Source: Flavobacteriaceae bacterium (GTDB taxonomy: Bacteria; Bacteroidota; Bacteroidia; Flavobacteriales; Flavobacteriaceae). Taken from it: DNA of 15,186 nt. Positions 1 through 5,912 of the stretch are shown here, one piece after another. The DNA lies in assembly GCA_013214425.1 (NCBI GenBank), contig JABSPN010000031.1, positions 1-15,186 of the forward strand. The letters are read 5' to 3'. The notes under the pieces are model-generated. The model was given only the letters and a program-made list of their open reading frames with translations, made no database searches and was not told the DNA's origin. Positions within the stretch are counted from its first letter, which is position 1, and the number at the start of each line of letters is the position of its first letter. The translations under genes were made by a program, and so were the position numbers.

Positions 1-148
1 TCACCAATTGATGTCCGAAGAAATCAAAATCTACCCAATGATCACTACTCCGACCTTCTTTGCATCTTAATACTTCTCTATAAAAAGTTCTACACTCATT
101 AAGGTTGTGTACTGGAATGGCTAAATGAAAAGGTCTGATGTTGTTCAT
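1..148 (-). CDS. VOC (glyoxalase/bleomycin-resistance fold) family protein, partial at window edge
   Basis: The first 49 codons are visible and the gene runs off the left end. The protein starts MNNIRPFHLAIPVHNLNECR and continues with a TFYREVLRCKEGR segment. An N-terminal beta strand carrying a histidine (FHLAIPV), then a helix with FYREVL, then a strand ending FDFFGHQLV is the usual first beta-alpha-beta-beta module of vicinal-oxygen-chelate proteins; the His in FHLAIPV would be the first metal ligand. Such proteins include dioxygenases, glyoxalases and many of unknown substrate, so no reaction is assigned. The ATG overlaps by one base the TAA of the upstream surface-protein gene (TAATG), so translation may be coupled. 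I see no separate promoter, because the upstream sequence is coding. The family call is fairly secure; the substrate is unknown. Confidence 0.75.
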   Translation of the reverse strand, partial: MNNIRPFHLAIPVHNLNECRTFYREVLRCKEGRSSDHWVDFDFFGHQLV

Positions 149-1704
149 TATTGTTGGATCTCTTTAATCTCTTTCTTTAGATTTGAAGGATCAAAGTTAA
201 TACCTTTTTCTTTAGGTTGCCCATAATATTCAGGAGTGTAATATTTTCCTTTTCTATTAGCAGGCTTATCTAACTCATCAACTATTGTAGCTTTGTTTCT
301 TTGAACATGTAAATCATTTCTATTGGCGTATACCACCCAAGAAACCTTTGTGTTTGGTCGTCCAGCAATTGTAAAAGAATTTCCATTGATTTCTTTTGCG
401 ATATAAGGTTGTTCTGGAGTTCCAATAGGAGTTAATTGATAGCTAAAGTTCTTATTGATAGCATCAAAATATTCAGGTAATTCAACAGTGGCAAGACCAT
501 TTGCATCTAAACTGGCATTTCCTCTATATAAGTTTAATACTTCGTTAGACTCGATAGAGTAATGCTTTAATGTTTTGTTAGCTGGATCAAGTGGGTGATC
601 AATGACAAATGATTTTACACCAGTTGCTCCAGTGTTTCCTGTTCCGAATACAGCATAACTAAATGATTGTGTTCCGTCTTGAATTCCTTGAACACCATAG
701 TAAGCTCCAATTCCTCTAACTCCAATACCAAATCCATCAGCAGGAGAAGAGAAACCATCTACAGCGATATGATCCCTTGTGTCGTTACCTAGATAAAGGA
801 AATTACCAACTGTGATCTCACTGGTGGGTGTATTATTTTGATTGATACCTAAAACTGATGTTCCTGTTCCGAAATGATTAAAATGTCCAACTGGGTCAGT
901 GTTGCTTAAATCTGTAGTTTGGATTTCTAAAGCATAACCCTGAGTTTGTTGATTAACGGTTAATACTCCTGATGTGTTTAAGGTGTTTGTGTTTGTTAAA
1001 AACATAGCTTCTCCAAGTCCGGCATTAGCCACTTGTAAACCTCGTGATGTAGTTCCGGTATTATTATGCTCAATGTTAATACCCATTCCATCTCCGCCGT
1101 TTATTACATAGATAGTTGAGCTACCATTAGCAGCATTTACCGTTCTTAATTCCATAGCATTTCCGAAGAGTTGCTGATTGGCATTAATAAAACCTGCATC
1201 TACATCAAGAATTTGATCAATGTGAAGCTTTGAGGTTGGTACACTAACTCCAATACCCACATTTTCTAAAACGTTACTGTACATGTTGTTTCCATCAACT
1301 GTCCAGTCATTATCTGTTCTGGCGTTTAATGCATAAGGAACACTCAATAGTTGAGAAGCTCCCATTAAGGTATAGGTTGTTCCTCCTGTAACATCAAGAC
1401 TAACTTGCAGCCAGTAAGTGTCAGTATTCCAGTTAATTGAAGAGAATGTGTCAGAAGTAGTTCCTGTTCCAACAGCTAAGTTTAAGATTCCGTAGTTGTT
1501 TGTTGTTACGTTGTGCTCTTCAGTATAAACTGTTGTTCCTGTAGCACCTCCTTGTCTAATTTGCAATTCAATACCCACATTTTGATTGGCAAGAATATTT
1601 CCGGAGTTATCTCTTACAGCAGTTTGATAATTAAAAGCTTCTGGTGTCTGAGCAAAAGCTATTGTTGAAATAGCTAATGCTAATAAAAGTGTAATTGTTT
1701 TCAT
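148..1704 (-). CDS. Secreted surface/tail-fibre-like protein of Bacteroidota type, 518 aa
   Basis: A 518-residue exported protein. Residues 1-19 form a signal peptide (short basic start, hydrophobic core, IAFAQ cleavage site). Residues 20-130 form a domain frequent in secreted Bacteroidota proteins: it starts with FNYQTAVRDNSG, carries a YGILNLAVGTG segment and ends LLSVPYALNAR. The middle (about 135-360) is rich in Gly, Asn and Thr with repeating short beta-strand patterns such as GYALEIQT and GTGTSVLGINQN, consistent with a fibre or beta-helix stalk. Residues 364-465 form a second recognisable module (KTLKHYSIESNEVLN, then YRGNASLDANG and NGNSFTIAG) common at the ends of large surface proteins. 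The last 50 residues are charged and rich in Lys. I see no catalytic motif. Likely role: an extracellular structural or adhesive protein; this is an inference. No T9SS C-terminal domain is obvious. Confidence 0.7.
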   Translation of the reverse strand: MKTITLLLALAISTIAFAQTPEAFNYQTAVRDNSGNILANQNVGIELQIRQGGATGTTVYTEEHNVTTNNYGILNLAVGTGTTSDTFSSINWNTDTYWLQVSLDVTGGTTYTLMGASQLLSVPYALNARTDNDWTVDGNNMYSNVLENVGIGVSVPTSKLHIDQILDVDAGFINANQQLFGNAMELRTVNAANGSSTIYVINGGDGMGINIEHNNTGTTSRGLQVANAGLGEAMFLTNTNTLNTSGVLTVNQQTQGYALEIQTTDLSNTDPVGHFNHFGTGTSVLGINQNNTPTSEITVGNFLYLGNDTRDHIAVDGFSSPADGFGIGVRGIGAYYGVQGIQDGTQSFSYAVFGTGNTGATGVKSFVIDHPLDPANKTLKHYSIESNEVLNLYRGNASLDANGLATVELPEYFDAINKNFSYQLTPIGTPEQPYIAKEINGNSFTIAGRPNTKVSWVVYANRNDLHVQRNKATIVDELDKPANRKGKYYTPEYYGQPKEKGINFDPSNLKKEIKEIQQ

Positions 1705-1724
1705 TTTTAGAGAGTTGTTTTGTG

Positions 1725-1732
1725 CAAATATA
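1725..1732 (-). promoter_or_regulatory. Putative -7 box (TATATTTG) for the surface-protein gene
   Basis: Read on the minus strand the octamer is TATATTTG, a perfect match to the Bacteroidota housekeeping -7 consensus TAnnTTTG. Its last base is 21 nt upstream of the ATG at 1704, which predicts a leader of roughly 15 nt. A -33 TTTG is not clear at the expected distance. No Shine-Dalgarno sequence precedes the start, as is usual in this phylum. Confidence 0.5.
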
Positions 1733-1925
1733 CATATTTCACAAATAATTGTTAAATTGTTGTATATCTATATTTTTAACAAATAAAGTTAAGGATATGC
1801 TTAAAAAGGAACTTATTCACTTGTTTAATCATAATTAAAACATGTTAACTAAGGTTTTTACGTAATTCTATGATAGTTTTTTAAAAACAAAGCGACTTAA
1901 AATCAGATATTTAGCAATAGAAAGA

Positions 1926-1967
1926 CCCCTTTCGAAGTAATGAAAGGGGCCTGATTAACTAACTAAC
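1926..1967 (+). repeat. Hairpin plus AACTAACTAAC element, copy 1
   Basis: An 8-bp perfect stem (CCCCTTTC at 1926-1933 with GAAAGGGG at 1942-1949, 8-nt loop) is followed after exactly 7 nt by AACTAACTAAC (1957-1967). The same arrangement and the same 7-nt spacing recur at 5802-5845. The stem sequences differ, so the structure rather than the stem sequence is shared. On the plus strand there is no U-tract after the stem, so it is not a standard intrinsic terminator in that direction; on the minus strand a weak pyrimidine tail follows. The function is unknown. Confidence 0.5.
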
Positions 1968-1973
1968 AAATCT

Positions 1974-2054
1974 ATGAAAAGACTAAACTTCTCACACTAT
2001 ATAGACGTAAGAAAACGTGATTTGTTGCACTTTCTAGTGATAATGTTTTGTTAA
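1974..2054 (+). CDS. Possible 26-aa small ORF after the hairpin element (hypothetical)
   Basis: An ATG lies 7 nt after the AACTAACTAAC motif and opens a 26-codon frame (MKRLNFSHYIDVRKRDLLHF, then LVIMFC) ending at TAA. The peptide is basic in its first half with a short hydrophobic end. I do not recognise it. The only support is its position directly behind the hairpin and leader-like repeat and the ATGAAAAG beginning typical of highly used starts in this phylum. It may equally be chance, since a frame this short is expected often. No -7 box is visible on the plus strand upstream of the hairpin. Confidence 0.2.
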   Translation: MKRLNFSHYIDVRKRDLLHFLVIMFC

Positions 2055-2061
2055 AATATAA

Positions 2062-2790
2062 TTAGTTATTGTTAAATGTTTTGGAAGATCCTTTTACCGC
2101 CTCATTGATATTTTTTAGCTCCTCATCAGTAAGATATCTCCATTTTCCTACAGGAACATCCAGTTCAACATTCATGATACGAACTCGTTTTAACTTGATA
2201 ACAGTGTAGTTGAGGTATTCGCACATTCTTCGTATTTGTCTGTTAAGACCTTGGATAAGGACTATTCTAAATACATTTTTACTGAGCTTTTCAACTTTAC
2301 ATTTCTTGGTAATGGTATCCAGTATAGGAATCCCGTTACTCATTTTTTTGATAAAGTCATCAGTTATAGGTTGGTCTAAAGTAACGATGTATTCTTTTTC
2401 ATGATTATTACCGGCTCTGAGTATTTTATTGACAATATCTCCATCATTTGTCAGGAAAATAAGTCCTTCACTAGGTTTATCTAATCGCCCGATAGGAAAG
2501 ATGCGTTCAGGATAATTGATATAATCAATGATATTGTTTTTTTCTACTCTAGTATCAGTAGTACAAACAATACCAACAGGTTTGTTGAAAGCCATATAAA
2601 TTTGCTTCTTGCTTTTATGGATAGGCTTTCCATCAACTTCAACAGTGTCACCAAGTGCTACTTTTGTTCCTAGTTCAGGAATAACTCCGTTAATAGTAAC
2701 GCGACCCGCTTCTATGAGACGATCGGCTTCTCTTCGGGAGCAAAAGCCTGATTCAGCAATGTATTTATTTAACCTTTTTAATGTTTCCAT
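2062..2790 (-). CDS. rluF: 23S rRNA pseudouridine synthase, RluF-type
   Basis: A 242-residue RsuA/RluB/E/F-family pseudouridine synthase. An S4 RNA-binding domain occupies about residues 4-60 (RLNKYIAESGFCSRREADRL, then VTINGVIPELG). The catalytic domain follows, with the signature GRLDKPSEGLIFLTNDGD; Asp104 is the expected catalytic aspartate. The later motif QGLNRQIRRMCEYLNY is also typical. In E. coli RluF modifies U2604 of 23S rRNA; I infer the same target from the overall RluF-like sequence (KPVGIVCTTD), but RluB/RluE-type specificity cannot be excluded. The protein acts in the cytoplasm on large-subunit rRNA. It is monocistronic: a terminator of the preceding unit lies just upstream (2826-2849). 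The -7 box is unclear; TATCTTAA (2798-2805, minus) is only a partial match. Confidence 0.9.
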   Translation of the reverse strand: METLKRLNKYIAESGFCSRREADRLIEAGRVTINGVIPELGTKVALGDTVEVDGKPIHKSKKQIYMAFNKPVGIVCTTDTRVEKNNIIDYINYPERIFPIGRLDKPSEGLIFLTNDGDIVNKILRAGNNHEKEYIVTLDQPITDDFIKKMSNGIPILDTITKKCKVEKLSKNVFRIVLIQGLNRQIRRMCEYLNYTVIKLKRVRIMNVELDVPVGKWRYLTDEELKNINEAVKGSSKTFNNN

Positions 2791-2820
2791 TGGGGTGTTA
2801 AGATACTAAATTATTGATCA

Positions 2821-2849
2821 TAAAAAAGCCTTCACAAAAGTGAAGGCTT
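2821..2849 (-). terminator. Intrinsic terminator of the nif3/coiled-coil operon
   Basis: A 10-bp stem (2826-2835 paired with 2840-2849, AAAA/TTTT loop) is followed on the minus strand by a T-run (2827-2822). It lies 23 nt after the stop codon of the coiled-coil gene that ends at 2872, as expected for its terminator, and just before rluF. Confidence 0.85.
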
Positions 2850-2871
2850 GTATCGTGATTATTTGAAACTA

Positions 2872-3648
2872 TTATAGTTTGTCAAACATTTTTTCCATTT
2901 TAGTTTTTTGCTCTGTAGCTAATTGTGGGTCTACTAAAATTCTTCCAGAATGCTCATCAGTAATGATTCTTTTTCTAGAAGCAATTTCCATTTGAACTTG
3001 AGGAGGAATAGTAAAATAAGAACCACCAGCAGCACCTCTTTCAATAGCTACAACGGCAAGACCATTTTTTACATTACCTCTAATTCTCTTGTAAGCGTTG
3101 ATTAATCTTTCTTCTATTTTTTTCTCATAGCTTTTTGATTTCTCTAATAACGCTTCCTCTTCTTTTTCAGTCTCAGATAAGATTTCATTAAGTTCACCTT
3201 TCTTATGATCTAAGTGACTCTTTCTTTCCTCTAAACGCTCTTTAGTTTGACCGATTACTTCTTTTTTGTGTTCGATCTGAGCTTTGAATTCTTTGATGTT
3301 TTTCTCTGCTAGTTGAATTTCTAATTCCTGATATTCTATTTCCTTAGATAAAGAATCAAATTCTCTGTTATTACGAACGTTTTTTTGTTGCTCGTTATAT
3401 TTTTTAATTAAAGCGTTAGACTCTTCAATTAAATTTTTCTTCTCTTTAATTTGAGTGTCGATAACCTCCAACCCAGAATCTAATTTTTCTAAACGAGTTT
3501 TTAAACCTTCAACTTCGTCTTCTAAGTCTTGAACTTCTAGAGGAAGCTCACCTCTTACAAATCTAATTTCATCTATTCTAGAGTCTATTAATTGTAAATC
3601 GTATAAAGCTCTTAGTTTGTCTTCTACAGAAATTTCTTTTTTTGCCAT
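2872..3648 (-). CDS. CT398/zinc-ribbon family coiled-coil protein lacking the zinc cysteines
   Basis: A 258-residue protein made mostly of a long helical hairpin (about residues 30-190; dense Glu/Lys heptads, no Pro after the first part) followed by a small C-terminal domain. The architecture matches the CT398-like / C4-type zinc-ribbon family widespread in bacteria, whose function is not established; roles in nucleic-acid or secretion-related processes have been suggested. In the family the end domain carries two CxxC pairs in the contexts GACGGC and CEHCGRI. Here these are RGAAGGS (204-210) and DEHSGRILVD (231 on), so all four cysteines are replaced (Ala207, Ser210, Asp231, Ser234), and the whole protein contains no Cys. 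The fold is probably kept without zinc. The start codon lies 3 bp after the stop of the Nif3-like gene, so the two are co-transcribed, a pairing common in bacteria. Confidence 0.85.
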   Translation of the reverse strand: MAKKEISVEDKLRALYDLQLIDSRIDEIRFVRGELPLEVQDLEDEVEGLKTRLEKLDSGLEVIDTQIKEKKNLIEESNALIKKYNEQQKNVRNNREFDSLSKEIEYQELEIQLAEKNIKEFKAQIEHKKEVIGQTKERLEERKSHLDHKKGELNEILSETEKEEEALLEKSKSYEKKIEERLINAYKRIRGNVKNGLAVVAIERGAAGGSYFTIPPQVQMEIASRKRIITDEHSGRILVDPQLATEQKTKMEKMFDKL

Positions 3649-3651
3649 ATC

Positions 3652-4746
3652 TTAAAAATAGTTGATAGGATTAGTCTTGATGTCCGATAAAATGAAGGCA
3701 AAATTAATAAATTTTTTCGTAAGAAACTCAACTAAAAGGTTTTTTGTGTATTGTTCGCTTTCATAATGACCAATATCGCATAATAATAGCTTGTTTTCAG
3801 CCTGATAGAATTGATGGTATTTCAAATCTGCTGTGACAAAAGCATCTGCTCCAGCTCTTATAGCATCTCTTATAGCAAAGCTTCCAGATCCACCTAATAC
3901 AGCTACTCTTGAAATAGGCTTGTTGATAAAGTCGGAATGTCTTACACAGGCAGCTTTCATTTCTCTTTTGAGTAGTTGTAAGAAATCGGATTCGTTTATA
4001 GGTTGCTCAAGTTCTCCTATCATCCCCATACCTACATTTTGATAACGATTACCAAGCTGAGTAATCTCATAAGCCACTTCTTCATAAGGATGACTTTTGA
4101 ATAAAGCTTTCAGTATAGCTGCTTCCAAGTGTTTTTCGAAAGTAATACCAATCTGAATTTCTTTTTCAAATTGAGTCACACCCTTTTGCCCGATAACTGG
4201 ATTACTGTTTTCATCTCCTTTAAAAGTTCCCGTTCCTTCAGTATTAAAACTGCATTCGTCATAATTGCCTATTTTACCTGCTCCAGCCTCAAATAAAGCT
4301 TCTCTAACTTGATCTGCTTGTTCTGTTGGAACATAGGTAGTCAGCTTTTTTATATAATCCTTTTTAGGAATTAAGATGGTACTGTTTTTAAGTTTTAGTT
4401 GATCACAAATACGATCATTTACCCCTCCTTTAACCTGATCTAAGGCCGTATGGACAGCATAGATGGCGATATCATTTTTGATGGCTTTCAGTACGGTTCT
4501 GTTTACATAATCCTGACCATTAAATTTTTTTATTCCTGAAAAGACTATGGGATGAAAGCTTATGATTAAATTACAATCCTTTTCAATGGCTTCATCTACT
4601 ACTTTCTCTGTAGTGTCTAATGTGATCAACGCTTTGCTTACTGAAGTATTCTTGTCACCAACTAATAAGCCTACATTGTCAAAATCTTCTGCATAGGACA
4701 GGGGCGCTAATTCTTCAAGAGCATTAATAATATCCTTAATTATCAT
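3652..4746 (-). CDS. Nif3-like dinuclear metal centre protein (YqfO type)
   Basis: A 364-residue Nif3/DUF34 family protein, often annotated 'GTP cyclohydrolase I type 2 homolog'; its true activity is unsettled. The N- and C-terminal thirds form the metal-binding NIF3 fold and the middle (about 130-235) is the inserted CutA/PII-like domain of the longer YqfO subfamily, including GAGKIGNYDECSF and SHPYEEVAYEI. Visible metal ligands are His65 in SFHPIVFSG, His99 and Asp103 in YAVHTALD, and His327 with Glu331 in DIGHYESEQ. The family usually has two adjacent histidines at the first site; here the first is Phe64. The gene is the first of a two-gene operon with the coiled-coil gene downstream and is divergent from lpxK, sharing a 48-bp spacer. 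A perfect -7 box precedes it. Family assignment is very secure; the biochemical role is not. Confidence 0.9.
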   Translation of the reverse strand: MIIKDIINALEELAPLSYAEDFDNVGLLVGDKNTSVSKALITLDTTEKVVDEAIEKDCNLIISFHPIVFSGIKKFNGQDYVNRTVLKAIKNDIAIYAVHTALDQVKGGVNDRICDQLKLKNSTILIPKKDYIKKLTTYVPTEQADQVREALFEAGAGKIGNYDECSFNTEGTGTFKGDENSNPVIGQKGVTQFEKEIQIGITFEKHLEAAILKALFKSHPYEEVAYEITQLGNRYQNVGMGMIGELEQPINESDFLQLLKREMKAACVRHSDFINKPISRVAVLGGSGSFAIRDAIRAGADAFVTADLKYHQFYQAENKLLLCDIGHYESEQYTKNLLVEFLTKKFINFAFILSDIKTNPINYF

Positions 4747-4768
4747 AAATTCATTTTTTTACTCATTT

Positions 4769-4776
4769 CAAAGATA
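4769..4776 (-). promoter_or_regulatory. Putative -7 box (TATCTTTG) for the nif3 operon
   Basis: On the minus strand this is TATCTTTG, a perfect TAnnTTTG match whose last base is 23 nt upstream of the ATG at 4746. It lies in the 48-bp spacer shared with the divergent lpxK gene, so the -33 region would fall at or inside the first codons of lpxK. Confidence 0.5.
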
Positions 4777-4794
4777 AAATATTATACTTTCGTA

Positions 4795-5796
4795 ATGTTG
4801 AGACTACTTAGAAAAATATTAATTCCATTCGCTGCTATTTACTATCTGGTAACTAGTATTAGGAATACCTGCTATAATAAAGGGTTTTTAAAAAGTAAAA
4901 CCTATGATTTTCCAGTGATCGTTGTGGGAAATTTAAATGTAGGAGGAACGGGAAAATCTCCCATGGTAGAATATTTGATCAATTTATTAAAAAACCATTA
5001 CAGATTAGCGACTTTAAGTAGGGGGTATAAAAGAAAAACTAAAGGTTTCTTTTTGGCAGATCAAAATACTAAGACTTCAGATATAGGGGACGAACCAATG
5101 CAGTTTTATAGAAAGTTCCCAGAACTTCATGTCGCAGTCGATGAAGATAGACAACATGGTATTTCAGGATTAAGAGAACAAGTGAATCCAGAAGTGATTG
5201 TCTTAGATGATGCCTTTCAGCATAGAAGAGTTGAAGGAGGTTTGAATATCATGCTAACAGCTTATAAAGATTTCTTTTATGACGATTATCTTTTGCCAGT
5301 TGGAAATCTTCGGGAATCCCGGCAAGGAGCTCAACGTTCTGATATAGTGATAGTGACTAAATGTCCTGATAGTCTTAGTCAGGAGACAAGAAATACAATT
5401 AAAAATAAGATCAATAAATATACTGATAGCACAGTTTTCTTTAGTAAGATAGCTTACAGGAATGTAGTCATGAATGAGACTTCAGAAATAGCGCTGAACC
5501 AACTTCTTAAGTTTACGCTTGTTACCGGTATCGCTAATCCTAAACCATTGATAAATTACCTAAAAAGTAAAGGCTTACAATTCGAGAGCAAAGTTTATGG
5601 AGACCATCATAATTTTTCATATGAAGAAATCGATTCATTGAGAAAAGAAAAGCTAATTATCACTACAGAAAAAGATTATGTAAGACTAAAAGATGAGCTT
5701 ACTAATTGTTACTATTTACCTATTCAGGCTTCTTTTTTAGATAGAGGGGAATTGTTGAACGAAATAGTACTAAATTTTTGTGCTTCAGGTGTGTGA
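4795..5796 (+). CDS. lpxK: Tetraacyldisaccharide 4'-kinase LpxK (lipid A biosynthesis)
   Basis: A 333-residue LpxK, which phosphorylates the 4' position of the tetraacyldisaccharide 1-phosphate to give lipid IVA at the inner face of the cytoplasmic membrane. The N-terminus has the hydrophobic membrane-associated helix (LLRKILIPFAAIYYLVT) followed by a conserved short basic segment. The P-loop is GNLNVGGTGKSP (residues 45-56). Further family motifs are LSRGYKRKTKGF, GDEPMQF, DDAFQHRR and the late TTEKDYVRLK. Length matches the family. The start agrees with the usual LpxK N-terminus (an LLRKIL-type beginning). It is the only clear plus-strand gene of the window, divergent from the Nif3 gene and convergent with the histidine kinase gene; no good plus-strand -7 box is visible. 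It ends just before the hairpin at 5802-5827. Confidence 0.95.
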   Translation: MLRLLRKILIPFAAIYYLVTSIRNTCYNKGFLKSKTYDFPVIVVGNLNVGGTGKSPMVEYLINLLKNHYRLATLSRGYKRKTKGFFLADQNTKTSDIGDEPMQFYRKFPELHVAVDEDRQHGISGLREQVNPEVIVLDDAFQHRRVEGGLNIMLTAYKDFFYDDYLLPVGNLRESRQGAQRSDIVIVTKCPDSLSQETRNTIKNKINKYTDSTVFFSKIAYRNVVMNETSEIALNQLLKFTLVTGIANPKPLINYLKSKGLQFESKVYGDHHNFSYEEIDSLRKEKLIITTEKDYVRLKDELTNCYYLPIQASFLDRGELLNEIVLNFCASGV

Positions 5797-5801
5797 AACG
5801 A

Positions 5802-5845
5802 GAAAGTGAGGCGAACGCCTCACTTTCAAGAAAAAACTAACTAAC
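5802..5845 (+). repeat. Hairpin plus AACTAACTAAC element, copy 2 (possible lpxK terminator)
   Basis: A long perfect stem (GAAAGTGAGGCG at 5802-5813 with its complement at 5816-5827, effectively 11 bp closed by a tetraloop) starts 5 nt after the lpxK stop codon. After exactly 7 nt comes AACTAACTAAC (5835-5845), the same layout as at 1926-1967. The position suggests transcription termination or 3'-end protection for lpxK, but the seven bases behind the stem are purine-rich (AAGAAAA) instead of a U-tract. On the minus strand it faces the end of the histidine kinase gene, so it may act in both directions. Confidence 0.55.
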
Positions 5846-5912
5846 TCAAATTAAGATTCTTAACGAATACGAAATTCAGTTTAATAACGTCAAATCTTAT
5901 GCCGAAATTGTG

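Larger units (their letters stand above)
1705..2061. other. Intergenic region without a confirmed gene
   Basis: This is 357 bp between the start of the surface-protein gene and the end of rluF. It holds the -7 box at 1725-1732, a very AT-rich tract (about 1735-1920) in which I find no coding signal, a strong hairpin at 1926-1949 followed by AACTAACTAAC, and a 26-codon ORF at 1974-2054 on the plus strand. The hairpin could end rluF transcription on the minus strand, where it is followed by TCTTTCTATT, but it lies about 110 nt past the rluF stop codon. Confidence 0.7.

Noticed and set aside
2798..2805. TATCTTAA as the rluF -7 box on the minus strand
   Set aside because: Only a partial match to TAnnTTTG and very close to the ATG; not listed as a feature.
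2210..2809. Plus-strand open frames of about 65 codons opposite rluF
   Set aside because: They are antisense to a well-supported gene, have no recognisable protein features and are explained by its codon use.
4785..4792. TACTTTCG as a -7 box for lpxK on the plus strand
   Set aside because: It has one mismatch and ends 2 nt before the ATG, so transcription would start inside the coding sequence.
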